Part shown: positions 1 to 9,670 of the stretch, in pieces
How the letters are laid out: every line of letters starts with the position of its first letter
How positions within the stretch are numbered: the first letter of the stretch is position 1
Position numbers and translations under genes: made by a program
NCBI GenBank assembly: GCA_024663395.1
Contig: JANFAH010000002.1
Span: 3,844,001-3,908,000, forward strand
Direction of reading: 5' to 3'
Origin: Pisolithus tinctorius
Taxonomy: Eukaryota; Basidiomycota; Agaricomycetes; Boletales; Pisolithaceae
Length of the DNA stretch: 64,000 bases
The notes under the pieces: generated by a model
Told to the model about the DNA's origin: nothing
The model's database searches: none
What the model saw: only the letters and a program-made list of their open reading frames with translations

Positions 1-1734
1 GTTCTCACCCGTCGACAGGCCCACTGGTCGGAGTACCTGTCCCAGTTCAACCTTTCCATCTGCTTCCGCCCTGGCCGCCTAGGAGCCAAACCCAACGCAC
101 TTACGCGACGTTGGGACGTCTACCCAAAAGGGGGGGATAGGGACTACGCGCAGGTAAATCCTCACAATCTCCACCCTATGTTTACACAGGAGCAACTCGC
201 GTCGTCCCTCCGTACCACCACCCTCATGGCACCTGTACTCCGCGCCGCCATGGTCTTCGATGTTGAGTGCTTGCACTCCGACATCATCTCCGCCCTACCC
301 TCCGACCCTGTCTCCGCCAGCCATCTCCCAACTCCGACTAAGCCTCGGTGGTCCCTGGACTCCAACGGTCTACTCCGCCTTGACGGTCGTATCTTTGTCC
401 CTGACATTGATGACCTCCGCCTTCGAGTGCTTCGGTTCAAGCATGATCATCCTCTAGCAGGCCATTTCGGGCAAAATCGCACCCTGGAACTCGTCCGCAG
501 GGACTACGTGTGGCCCAACCTCCGCTGCGACGTGAAGGAATACATCAGGTCTTGCACCGCCTGTGGACGGAGCAAAACTCCGCGCCACCGCCCTTATGGT
601 CTACTGAAGCAACTCCCTGTCCCAGAGAAACCTTGGAACTCCATCTCCATGGACTTCATTGAACACCTCCCCAACTCTGATGGCTACTCCGCCATACTCG
701 TGGTAGTAGACCGCCTCTCAAAGCAAGCGGTGTTCATCCCTACCCACGACTCCGTCACCTCCGCCGAACTCGCTAAGCTCTTCCTAACCCATGTCTTCTC
801 CAAGCACGGCGTACCAGCTAATGTCACCTCCGACAGAGGTCCTGAGTTCGTCTCACACTTCTTCCGCTCTCTAGGAAAGGCCCTTGATATGCGTCTTCAC
901 TTCACTTCGGGTTACCACCCAGAAGGTGACGGCCAGACCGAGCGAACGAACCAGACCCTCGAGCAGTACCTTTGTGTCTACTGTAACTACCAACAAGACA
1001 ATTGGGCGGAGCTCTTACCTCTAGCGGAGTTCGCTTTCAACAACGCACCAAGTGCGACTACTGGAGTCTCTCCCTTCTTCGCTAACAAGGGATACCATCC
1101 AAACTTGTCTGTGGTTCCTGACCAAGACTTTACCTCTCCAAGGGCTCATGACTATGTCGTCGAGCTCTCTGCCCTTCATGACTTCCTCTGCTCCGAAATG
1201 TCCGCCGCTCAACAGCGCTACCAGGGTCCAGCAGATGCTAGACGCATACCTCCGCCTGAGTTCAAGGTCAGAGAACAGGCCTACGTCAAAGCCAAGTACT
1301 TCCGCTCAACTCGTCCTTCGGAAAAACTCTCCAAAAAGTACTTAGGTCCGTTCACCATCTTGGCCAGGCCAGGTACGCACTCTGTCACCCTTAAGCTCCC
1401 TGACTCTATGCGCTCGGTACATCTGGTCTTCCATGTCTCACAACTGGAAGCCGCAGCAGCTAACCCTTTCCCAAACTGACAACAACCTCCGCCTCCGCCA
1501 GTGGATGTCGATGGTGACCTTGAGTACGAAGTATCAGAGATACTCGACTCTAAGGTGGACCGCCATCGCCGCCATTGTCAACTCTTGTATCTAGTCCGCT
1601 GGGCTGGTTACGAGAACACCGACGAAGAAACCTCTTGGTTGCTTGCAACTGAGCTGGGTCACGCTTCCGACATAGTATCCGCTTTCCATGAACACTATCC
1701 GCATAAACCTGGCCCGTACCAACCTCCACCATAA
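1..1734 (+). pseudogene. pol: E1 pol: RNase H end, integrase, chromodomain (one in-frame UGA)
   Basis: The reading frame is open from base 1, so the 5' end is missing. The RNase H tail (LTRRQAHWSEYLSQFN) is followed by the integrase zinc domain (H-H then CTACGR around 555-570). The catalytic core has D in SMDFIEHL (about 650), D in TSDRGPEF (about 830) and E in GDGQTERTNQ (about 930). A GPY/F-like C-terminal region follows. A TGA at 1477-1479 separates it from a chromodomain at 1501-1734 ([24 protein letters not shown]). Without that TGA the frame would be continuous. The same stop occurs at the same place in E4, so it may be a read-through stop rather than a mutation. Codons are GC3-rich. 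Confidence 0.9.
126..138 (+). other. internal polypurine tract of E1
   Basis: AAAAGGGGGGGAT lies inside pol between RNase H and integrase. It resembles the element's own 3' polypurine tract at 3359-3369. Equivalent G-runs occur at the same coding position in E3 and E5. Confidence 0.5.
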
Positions 1735-1892
1735 TACTCCGCCTACATAAACTTCCTCCGTGGGCCAACTCTGCCTCTTACCGAACTACCTTAAGTACTT
1801 TAGAATTTTCTCCGCTTATCCGTTTCACTTCTCAGAGTCACAAGCAAAAAACACAAGTCTATCTCGTAGTAATACAAAATATACAGACTAAA

Positions 1893-1941
1893 GACAAAAA
1901 AAAAAAAAGAGAAGAAAAAGAAAAAGAAAAAAGAAAACAAC
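1893..1941 (+). repeat. A/G-rich tract between pol and the antisense gene
   Basis: About 50 bases of almost pure A and G (runs of A broken by G) lie between the chromodomain stop and the end of the antisense gene. For the minus-strand gene this is a pyrimidine-rich 3' flank. I see no coding potential in 1735-1947. Confidence 0.7.
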
Positions 1942-1947
1942 ACTACT

Positions 1948-3178
1948 CTACTCTTCCATCGCTTGTCCTCCGCCACCCTCCTGTTCTTCATCGCCTTCCT
2001 GCTCCCCTTCGACTTCTTCCTCGTTATCCCCCTCCGCACCTTCATCCGCTTCCTCTCGCTGGTCCTCCGCCGCCTCCGACTGCGGCCTCTTCCATCCTCC
2101 TCCTGCGTGTTCGAACTCGGCCACTCTGGCCTCACGCGCATCCTCCCTTCTCCTCATCTCCGCCCACTCTGCCCAGGCGCGGTACAGCACCCACTCGTCG
2201 GCGGTCCGCTCTGCAGCCTCCACCATCCGCTCCGCTGCCTCTGCCATCCTCTCGAAGGCCAGCGCAGCGGTCTCGTGTGCTTCAGCCTGCCTCTCCATGG
2301 CCTGCAGCTGCTGCTCCCTCTCCCACTCCACCCACCGTGTGTGTACTCCTGCCCCTGAGGGACCCTCAAGCGGTGTTGCTGGCTCCTCCTCGCCCTCTCC
2401 ACCTGCCTCCCGCTCGTCGTCCGCTTCCTCCATCTCTGTCGCTTTCTCCTTTCCCTTCCCTCGCGTCCTCTTCTTCTTCTCCCCTCGGGAGCTCCCCGTC
2501 CCTGCTCTCTTCCGCGAAGGCCCTGCCGCCGCCTCTTCCCGCGTCCAGCTGCACGTCTTCTTCTTGTTGTGGCAGGGCACGCAGGCCCTGGTCTTGCCCT
2601 GTCCCGGCTCGCACTGCCCTGCCATCAGACTTGCTATACAGCGAGTGCAGGGGGCTCTTCTGGTCGTGGTGACCACCACGGAGGTCCCAGGGACCTTCTG
2701 GGTGGTGTTGACATCATACACCGCGCCACATAATCTAAGAAAATAGAAACTGCGAGTCAGCTCCGCCTGACTCACAGTACTCTGCCACTCACCTTTGTGC
2801 GGCCTCATTCCGCTTGGCCTGAGCCCTCTCCTCAGAGGCCCTCTGCCTCTGCCTCTGCCTCTCTGCCTCCTCCTCTGCCGCCTTCTTCCTTCGGGCCTCC
2901 TCTTCCTCTTCCGCTCTCTTCCTCCGCTCCGCCTCCAACCTCTCCTCCTCCGCCTTCCACCTCTTGGCCTCCTCGCATTTGGCCTTGCGCTCTGCCTCGC
3001 GTTCTCTCTCTCTCCGCTCGGTCTCCTCTCGACGGCGCGCCTTCTCTGCAGACTTCTCCTGCACGGTGTCGGTGGAGTCGTCTGTGAGAACGGCCAGTTC
3101 TTCATCCGCGACTTGGGAGTAGTCGCGGACATGGCCAGGGGTTGGCTGGGGGGTTCTGCTCTGGCGCTGGGAAGACAT
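1948..3178 (-). CDS. antisense accessory gene of E1: coiled coil plus Zn2Cys6-like cluster
   Basis: This gene lies between pol and the 3' LTR, opposite to the element. Two exons join across a 58 nt intron (2735-2792, minus strand). The donor is GTGAGT after CACAAAG and the acceptor is TTTTCTTAG before ATTATGTGG. The join keeps one frame from ATG 3178 to TAG 1948. Exon 1 encodes a long E/R/K/A-rich coiled coil. Exon 2 opens with six cysteines spaced CX2CX8CX9CX2CX6C (CTRC through KKTC), close to the fungal Zn2Cys6 binuclear cluster. A basic KKKR-rich stretch, a second helical segment (MAEAAERMVEAAERTADE) and an acidic tail follow. The frame is intact, about 390 residues. A DNA-binding role is inferred from the cluster only. 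A degenerate homologue lies in E4 at 9671-10770. Confidence 0.8.
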
Positions 3179-3358
3179 GATGATGAGGGATGGGATACGA
3201 AGGTTCAGTACCCTAACACGTGTTTTTAAGCGGTACTTCGAACTCCGACGGAGCTCCGCCGCGGCTAAAGCCATTATCCTCGAGGCATCAAAATAATTTC
3301 AAATGATCAACTCGTGTTGATCTTGTCCCGTACATGCGGCCTTCAGGGGTTCAGGCCC

Positions 3359-3372
3359 TAAGGGGGGGGCAC
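3359..3372 (+). other. polypurine tract of E1
   Basis: A run of eight G after AA, followed by CAC, lies immediately before the TGTCACGACC start of the 3' LTR. This is the expected plus-strand primer site. It places the antisense gene inside the element. The 180 bp between 3178 and here must hold that gene's promoter; I see no clear TATA box on the minus strand. Confidence 0.85.
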
Positions 3373-4085
3373 TGTCACGACCGTGCATTCATTATAAGTC
3401 CCTATACACTCCACACCCTACTCCGCCGGTTGTTCACTCACTCCGCACCAACTCCGCCCAACATCTGCTGTTTACGAACAATCTCCGCTCCGACTGCTGT
3501 CAGACTTGTGTTACTCTCCTACCAGACCGAGCGGTCCGTTCTCTGAGGGGCGTGTGACTACCTTCGCAGTCAGGTACTCCACAGTGTGCCCACCGCATGG
3601 TCCAGTGCCTGGACTATTTCCTTTTCTGGATGTTCTGTGTTACCTGTTCGTGTGTCCTCCGTCCACCCTTCATTCGTCGTCCAGGAAATTTTACTTGAAA
3701 ATTTATCAGTCTCCGTATGTCAGTTCCGATTCCGATTACTGTACCTCCGTAACAGTATAAAAGCATGTACTGTACTCCACTGTTCTTTAGTACGAATATC
3801 AACTTAGTTCCTACTCCCTCTGATTCCATCTTCTGCCTGTCGGAGTTATCTCCGACTCTCCGTCTGTACTCTCCCTCTGAAATACGAGGGCTGAGATCAT
3901 GCAAGGGGGTAGCGCACGAGCTAAACCCGACACCCTCACTCCGCTCCGCCTTTGTCTCGGCAGTCTTCATTCCTGCTGACACTCCGCTAGTCAGAGTTCT
4001 GTTCTTCTGTGTCGGACTTGCTTCCGAACCCCTCTCTAGACCTTATATAGCGTCGGAGTTGGTCGGAGTAGGCCCGGACTTGACA
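3373..4085 (+). repeat. 3' LTR of E1 (713 bp)
   Basis: It begins TGTCACGACC and ends ACTTGACA. A TATA-like box (AGTATAAAAG, about 3753) lies about 30 nt before AGTACGAATAT at 3789-3799, which occupies the position of the transcript start in the other LTR families. A U5 hairpin motif (TGCAAGGG then TAGC...GCTA) follows near 3903. The 5' LTR and primer site are outside the window. Confidence 0.88.
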
Positions 4086-5914
4086 GACATGGTTACAGCT
4101 GACTCTGCCTAACTTGTCAACGAGTTGTGCACAATGCCCAAGCATGCAGATGAAGACTAAAGGCCTCATGCGTAGAAAGACTGTTGGATGTTAACAGTCA
4201 TCCTTCGCACAAGAACAAGTCATCAGTGCTAAAGAGAAAAGAGGAAGTGAGTTAAGCGCACATTAAAGGTTTTTAGCGCCTGTGTATGGCATTCCGGTTT
4301 TCGTCATATCTCCACTGTTTCCAAAGATATCGACTCCATTCCCACACTTGCTTAAAGTGCTCAGTCCCACGATTCTTCCTTCCAAATTTGGAGAGGATCC
4401 TCGCACCCTGCACATTTCTACAGCACTCCATCCATCAGACACTCATTTTGCTAAGTCCATCAATCATGGCCACCTCTTTGTCGATCATCTCGCTTGTCTC
4501 ATTTGCCAGAGACAGTGGCTACATATATCTGCCAGGCATTCCCACCAGCTTCCGTCCTGAAGCCCCCTGGTTCATCCCGTCATTGTCAGCCCCATCTCAT
4601 CCCATGCAGCTTGGTCAGCGTGTTCTCCTTGTCAGTATGACTTCCAGAAGGATGTTCTTTGGTCACCTCAGGTCTGTCACTCGGTTAGAAAGGTCTTATG
4701 TGGTTGTTTCAGTCTCCCCAGTTGATGAAGCATATGGATCGTTCCTCCCTGCTCCCTGCACCGTCTTTATTCCAGTCTCGTCCATCATTCTTCCTGCATT
4801 GCGACAGCTGCAGTATAATCTACTGTCCTCCAGCCTCCCTGATTGCATTCATGATGAGTATGACATGCATCTTGCCTTCTTACTGCAAGATTCAGCAGAA
4901 GACATTCCCCCTTCTCCTCCTCCTCCATCAGAACCCCATTCATGAAGTTTTTGTTAACTTTGCTGAGAGGATGAAAGGGTGGGAGACGTGATCGCGTATG
5001 CTCTCATTGCCCCACAGACCCCCAACACCCTAGCCCCCTTTGACACCTGACTCATGCCCTTCAATTCTGGAATTAATACTTCCCTATCTGGAAACACCGT
5101 CCATCTGTCATGCCATCTTTGGATCTAGAGATGTCTCTGCCAAGATCTAACTTGCATCGCCACCCCCTAATGTGATATCAGTGCGCTTACTCAGTTTCTG
5201 ATTCTATTTGACTCATTTTGTGATGTTTTGACTATCCTTGACTCATTTATTGCCAATACTTACCAATCTTCTTTGCTTGCTTACTTTTCATTTCTCACTT
5301 ACTCATCATGATTACTCAGTCCTTACTCATTACTTACCAAGTGTTTGTGCCTTGTTTGTCACAAGCTGTGCTCCCCCCTCAGTATATAAACCCCCATGTA
5401 CTTAGCTACAAAAAGCAGCAATTCAGAAGCAGTCCAGCAGTCAGTTCAGTGCCTATCTTGTCATCGACAGTTGAGGCTCCATGAAGGGGTCTATCTGTCA
5501 TCATTCATATACTTGGTAGTTGAGGCTCATTCAGAAGAGTCTATCTACCACCATTCATTATCTGAAGCTCCATCCACACTTAGTCAGCAAGTCTTGCTTA
5601 GTCATCCTCCCACTCCTGCATAACTCATCATCGACTTGTGCAAGGAGCACGTTTTATTGAAGTCCATTACTTGAAGTACCTTTCGGCTGAACACCTTCAC
5701 TCTGTTCAGCATCCCCCATCCAATCATCACTCATTCATCTTCTCCTGCGTAACTCATTGACGACTTGCACCAGGAGCACCTCTCCTTGAAGTCCCCCCCC
5801 CACATTCAGGTTTCTGCCCTCCAGGTTCTGTGGAGGCACACCACCACTCACTCTACATTTGTCTTTTGTGTTGGTTTGGTTGGTTTATACTGCCTTTCCA
5901 CACTTTGACTCACA
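4086..5914 (+). repeat. rep0: 1.85 kb TG...CA repeat, LTR-like
   Basis: This copy is homologous to 13696-15548, 24408-26136 and 30211-40137. Its first ~28 bp were separated by the E1 insertion and lie off-window. It ends TTTGACTCACA at 5914, next to GCGG. It has an ORF (4286-4945), a TATA box (AGTATATAAACCC, about 5382), and downstream repeats of a GTTGAGGCTC unit and of a CTCCTG...CAGGAG hairpin. The TG...CA ends, 4 bp CCGG duplications at other copies and promoter position suggest a solo LTR of an unseen element. Confidence 0.75.
4286..4945 (+). CDS. conserved ORF in rep0, unknown function
   Basis: The ORF encodes 219 residues starting MAFRFSSYL. A near-identical intact ORF (221 residues) occurs in the rep2 copy, and broken versions in rep1 and rep3. 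The protein has a middle region with RVLLVSMTSRR, RLERSYVVVSVS and TVFIPVSSIILPAL, suggesting beta strands, and a proline-rich tail. I do not recognise a family. Its persistence as an open frame in two independently inserted copies is the main argument that it is real. It lies upstream of the repeat's own TATA box, so it would need another promoter. Confidence 0.45.
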   Translation: MAFRFSSYLHCFQRYRLHSHTCLKCSVPRFFLPNLERILAPCTFLQHSIHQTLILLSPSIMATSLSIISLVSFARDSGYIYLPGIPTSFRPEAPWFIPSLSAPSHPMQLGQRVLLVSMTSRRMFFGHLRSVTRLERSYVVVSVSPVDEAYGSFLPAPCTVFIPVSSIILPALRQLQYNLLSSSLPDCIHDEYDMHLAFLLQDSAEDIPPSPPPPSEPHS

Positions 5915-6869
5915 GCGGAGGTTGACTGTTTAATGAAACTGTAGCTGAGGTACTCATCTATGAAGGTGTGGAGCACCTCAAGCTCGGGCGGAGAGAGGGA
6001 GTAGACAGTGCCTAGAGGCAGAGAAGCCCCTTCTTCGAGATCTATATTTAAATCAAAGCTGTGGTGCAGAGGGAGTTCAGTAGCCTTTGCTTTACTAAAA
6101 ACATCAGTGAACTCATGGTAGTTGGAGGGTACCACAGAGAGATCAGGAGGTGCAGAGGGCATCAAAGAGGCCTGGAGTTTCATATCTTTGGGGCAGAGGT
6201 GCAAGCGGAACTGTGCGGAGCCAGGAAGGGCACATGCATGGACAAAGGCTGCAGCTCTGATGAGGGAGATATTTGGAGCAGTGCATGGTGAGCTGGCCAT
6301 TGGAGTAGGCAGCGGAGCTGATGTCGGAGGAGCAGACGGAGTGAAGGGTGTTGGTACTGAAGCAGAAGTCACAACAGAAGGTGACAGAGGCACCAAGGGT
6401 GTCAGCATTCTTTGTATTGATGGTCAGAATGAGATACTGCTCAATACCCAGTCAATCAACAGATTGTAGTGGGTGAGCCAGTTGTGTCCCAAGACCAATG
6501 AACAGGCAGAATCCAATGGAGTTACATAACAGGAAACAGATGTGACATTGCCAGAGGCAAAGTGGATGGAGAAATCTACTACTTGGGAAATGGCAGTATT
6601 ACTAGTACCATCAAACAGTTGGAGAGGAATAGGCAGAGAGACATTTTTTGTTGGGATTTTATATTTTTTAACTAAAGAGGGGTCGACAAAACAGTGCAAA
6701 GAGCCTGAGTCAACCAGAGTGGGGAAAGTATCTATGGAGAAATCAGGGAGAGAAATAATTGGAAGAAGAGAATTAGGGTCGGAAAGAGTGGATGCATTGA
6801 GGTGGACTTCTGCACGGATGGGATTAACACTTCCTCCAGGACATACAGGCTCCCTGAAGGAGCAGGTTA
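5915..6869 (-). pseudogene. pol: E2 pol fragment: protease and start of reverse transcriptase
   Basis: This is a minus-strand Ty3 pol fragment entered by -1 frameshift from gag. It shows the post-protease fold region ([28 protein letters not shown], about 6430-6640) and the RT N-terminal linker (YSLSPPELEVLHTFIDEYL). It then breaks at FIKQSTSA, where rep0 is inserted. The rest of pol lies on the far side of rep0 and E1, outside the window. Confidence 0.85.
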
Positions 6870-6876
6870 ATTTTTT
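6832..6876 (-). promoter_or_regulatory. predicted -1 frameshift signal of E2
   Basis: On the minus strand, heptamer A AAA AAT (6876-6870) is followed at once by the gag stop TAA. An 8 nt spacer leads to a 9 bp stem TCCTTCAGG/CCTGGAGGA with one G-U pair and a 12 nt loop. pol is in the -1 frame relative to gag. The geometry matches the E3 and E4 signals although the stem sequence differs. Confidence 0.75.
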
Positions 6877-8147
6877 GGCTCTGACCTCTCCACAGGCAGA
6901 GCAGTCAGAGTGGCAGCCTTAGCGGCATGGGCCTTTGCAGCATGGGAAGTTGACTTTGGGCAATCCTTGGTGGAGTGGCTGGGTTCACCACAGAAGAGGC
7001 ACAGCCCAGTAAGGTGGCGGAGCCACTCAGCTGCTGTGAGCTTGCCATCCTTTCTGAGGAGATGGTTGATGTCAGACTTTGGCGCTTTGGCCTTTTTAGA
7101 GTCGGACTTAGGGGTGGAGGATGATGTGGAGGGTTTCAGCTTGGAGTCAGAGGTGCGGAGCGGAGTTCTTTCAGCAGGAGGCTTGGCAGAGTGGGAGACT
7201 TCTGATTTGCACTCCCAGTAGCATGCATCTACTGTCTGGGCCAACTCATGGAGTGCATGAAGAGTGGCAGGCTTGCCAACACAGGACACTTCATCCTTGA
7301 TGTGGTCAGGGAGACCCAAGTAGAAGCGGTGGCGGAGTGTGCCTTCACCATAGTCTTTTACCTGAGAAGCCCAGTGGTTGAACTCCACTAAGTACCTCAC
7401 AATACACAAAGAGTCCTTCATGGTAAGATTTTCCAGATGCTGGATGGCATCGGCAGCAGCATCATGAGGGCCAAAGTTGGTAGTGAGCTCATGGAGGAAC
7501 TCACAGTGGTTATCCATCCACAGTGGACAATTAAGGTAATCATCCAGATTGAGAAGATCTAGTTTGAACCAGGCCAATGCCATGCCCTTAAGGTAGGACT
7601 GCACATTGACCTTGGCTCAGTTGGAGTGGAATGCCCGAGGGCAGTCCTGGAAACTGAGCTTGCATTGGACCAGGAACTCATGGAGATTTTTAGGGTTGGA
7701 CCCATCAAAGGTGTCTGGCTCATGGACTTTGGTTTGCAGAGTGGAGTCTCCGGAGCACTGGTTGGAGTGGGCTAGGGCATGGATGGCCTGGGTCAGAGCA
7801 AGGACCAGGTCATCAAGGGGATCCATGAGGTTGTCGGGATGACCCTTGTCATCAGGCCCATCATCAGGATGGTAGTCAGGATCATTGGGGTCATCATCAG
7901 GGTTGCCTGGTCCATCTCTGCCAGGGTGAATGATGATAGGAGGTGGTGGAGAGTGGAGGGCAGACTGCTGATGGATGGAGGGTGCAGCATGTGAGGTGCT
8001 GTCTAGAGCAGGGTCAGAGTTGGAGTGCCCCCTGGAGGAGAAGCTCCAGAAGGGCTCAACAACTGAAGGGAGATGTCAGGGGTTTGCCAAGGCTGTAGCA
8101 AGAGCCTCGGTAGCATCCTGTTGTCAGAGACATGTCATGGGAGGCAT
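6867..8147 (-). pseudogene. gag: E2 gag
   Basis: This is a Ty3 Gag of about 426 residues with three in-frame TGA codons. The likely start is ATG at 8147 (MPPMT). An acidic D/P/N-rich N-terminus is followed by a capsid region (DTFDGSNPKNLHEFLVQCKL, QSYLKGMALAWFKLD, HRFYLGLPDHIKDEV). A zinc knuckle CLFCGEPSHSTKDC (CX2CX4HX4C) lies near 6980. Two of the TGAs align with expected arginine CGA codons near the start, and the third is at 7617-7619. The frame ends at the frameshift heptamer. Confidence 0.85.
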
Positions 8148-8189
8148 AGTGGATGTGGTAGGGGAAGTGAGAGAGCTCGTACAAGTGAT

Positions 8190-8200
8190 AGTACAAGTAT
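8190..8200 (-). other. self-primer binding site of E2
   Basis: On the minus strand ATACTTGTACT lies 2 nt after the end of the 5' LTR. It is complementary at 9 of 11 positions to the predicted transcript start AGTACAAATAC at 8559-8549. Both mismatches are transition differences. Confidence 0.6.
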
Positions 8201-8202
8201 AC

Positions 8203-9049
8203 TGTCAAAGTCAGACAACACCCCTGGCTTCCTCTTAGGGCGGAGTTGGAGCGGGTTGGGTTGTGGAGTACAGCGGTCAAAGTCTGAAGTGAATCCGACC
8301 ACTGGGTGGCAAGATATTCGATGAACAGTGAGCAGAGGGGTATAAAGGAAAGTCCCAGAGGCTGAGGTTGGAGTTGGAGCTGGAGATCAGAGGTTGGAGG
8401 TCAGATGAGAGGGCATTGGGTTCAGCTAGTGTGCTGCCCCCTTGCACGAGCTCAGCCCTCATATTTCAGAGGTGGAGCAGACTCAGAGGAAGTGGAGACA
8501 AAACTCTGGAGGGGACTGAGAGGGAGTCAAAGGTGGGGACTTTATTCGGTATTTGTACTGATTACATTGGAGTACTACGTGGCCTTATATATGACATAGG
8601 TTAAGGGCAGTGCAGTGTGGAATGTAAACCAATAAGTGTATAACAGGTTAGTAGTCTCTCCAACACAAGGGATAGAGGGTAGGGACGACAGGGACCTTAA
8701 CTGAGACAAGGAAACCACTACAACAAGGAAGAGAGGGTAAATACTGAAGGAGTGGAAGAATGGAGAAAACCAACACAAGGGCAGAACCCTATCTAGAATG
8801 CAGGGCTGCAAGTCTGACAGCCCATGTGACCAACCTTAGGGCGGAGTTGAGCAGAGTTGGTCAGAACATGGGCAGGGGACCTTGGAGAGGTGTGGAGATG
8901 TGTCAGGAGGGTCAGAGGAGCACAGGAACATGTTGGAGGAGGGCAGAGAAGCATGGGAATGTGTTGGAAGAGGGTGGAGAAGTGCGGGAACATGTCAGAG
9001 GAGGGCGGAGTAGGTGTTAGGGGCTTACATCAGTGTCATGGTCATGACA
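8203..9049 (-). repeat. 5' LTR of E2 (LTR-G, 847 bp)
   Basis: On the minus strand it starts TGTCATGACCATGACACTG at 9049 and ends CTTTGACA at 8203. TATATAAGG (about 8592-8584) lies about 30 nt before the predicted start at 8559. It is inserted near the end of the E4 3' LTR; AAGTT at 9050-9054 is the likely duplicated target. Confidence 0.8.
8925..9013 (-). repeat. three 31 bp direct repeats in LTR-G U3
   Basis: Units beginning GGAACATGTTGGAGGAGGG, GGAATGTGTTGGAAGAGGG and GGAACATGTCAGAGGAGGG start at 8925, 8956 and 8987. In the U3 region such repeats are often promoter or enhancer elements; here that is inference. Confidence 0.65.
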
Positions 9050-9528
9050 AAGTTCATGACTAGGTCAGGGGTTGAAGGCCGAAGGCCAAGTGCCAGGTGC
9101 AACAACCCTTGGTCTTAGCTCATGCACTAGACCCTTGTGCAAGCCAGGTTGAGGTCAGAGTAAGCTGAGGGAGGTCAGGAGTGAAAGCTGAGAGTTGACT
9201 CAGGCTTGAGCTGGGAACTTGGGGTGAACTAAGTTGATATTCAGACTGGGGAGCTAAGTACAATGTACATAGTGTATATATACCAAAGACTGGCAACCCG
9301 AAGGCTGAGGTTACTGGTGAGGGACTAAATAGCTGTGCAAGGAACTAACTAAAAGTTAGACAAGGAGGCAGGGAAGAAAGCTGAAGACAGACACTGCCTC
9401 GGCATAAGTGAGGGCAGTACAAGAGCTAACTAGGAAAGTATAGTAAGGAACAGGGTTTGCTTCAGTGTTCGGCATTGACCCAGTGTTCTGAACCTAAGAC
9501 TGAACCATGGGTTTCTCAGTATATGACA
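9050..9528 (-). repeat. 3' LTR of E4 (LTR-D)
   Basis: It starts (minus strand) TGTCATATACTGAGAAACC at 9528 and aligns throughout with the 5' LTR at 43170-43654. Only the terminal few bases are missing, cut off by the E2 insertion. Confidence 0.88.
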
Positions 9529-9545
9529 GTATCCCCCCCTTAGGG
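9529..9545 (-). other. polypurine tract of E4
   Basis: On the minus strand TAAGGGGGGATAC lies directly before the TGTCATATACTG start of the 3' LTR. This ties the antisense gene at 9671-10770 to E4. Confidence 0.8.
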
Positions 9546-9670
9546 TTGAGCCCTTGAGACCCGCCCTAAGGTATGCGAGGTCAGCAGTCACTGTGCTGAC
9601 AGAACACATGTTCCCCAGGGTTAAAAAGGTGCATCTTTGCAAAGACTTGTTTTCTCCTGACTCCTTCATC

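Larger units (their letters stand above)
1..4085 (+). mobile_element. Ty3/gypsy chromovirus E1, 3' part
   Basis: This is the 3' portion of an LTR retrotransposon whose 5' LTR, gag, protease and most of the reverse transcriptase lie before the window. In order it shows the end of RNase H, integrase, chromodomain, an antisense intron-containing gene, a polypurine tract and the 3' LTR. It is far richer in CpG than the other Ty3 copies here and has a single in-frame stop in 1.7 kb of pol, so it looks like the youngest or least decayed copy. It is inserted in a rep repeat, which resumes directly after the LTR with the predicted 5 bp duplication GACAT at 4086-4090. Confidence 0.9.

Noticed and set aside
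2795..3229. Plus-strand open frames of L/P/S-rich peptides opposite the antisense gene of E1
   Set aside because: They mirror the E/R/K-rich coiled coil on the other strand, cross its intron and splice sites, and have no motif.
4286..4945. The rep ORF as a derivative of the Plavaka transposase C-terminus
   Set aside because: Only a short likeness (FIPVSSIILPAL to FIPVRSIIQGAL) is seen; too weak to claim homology.
5400..5800. Repeats with spacers as a CRISPR-like array
   Set aside because: Units are few, unequal and part of a dispersed eukaryotic repeat; the genome is fungal.
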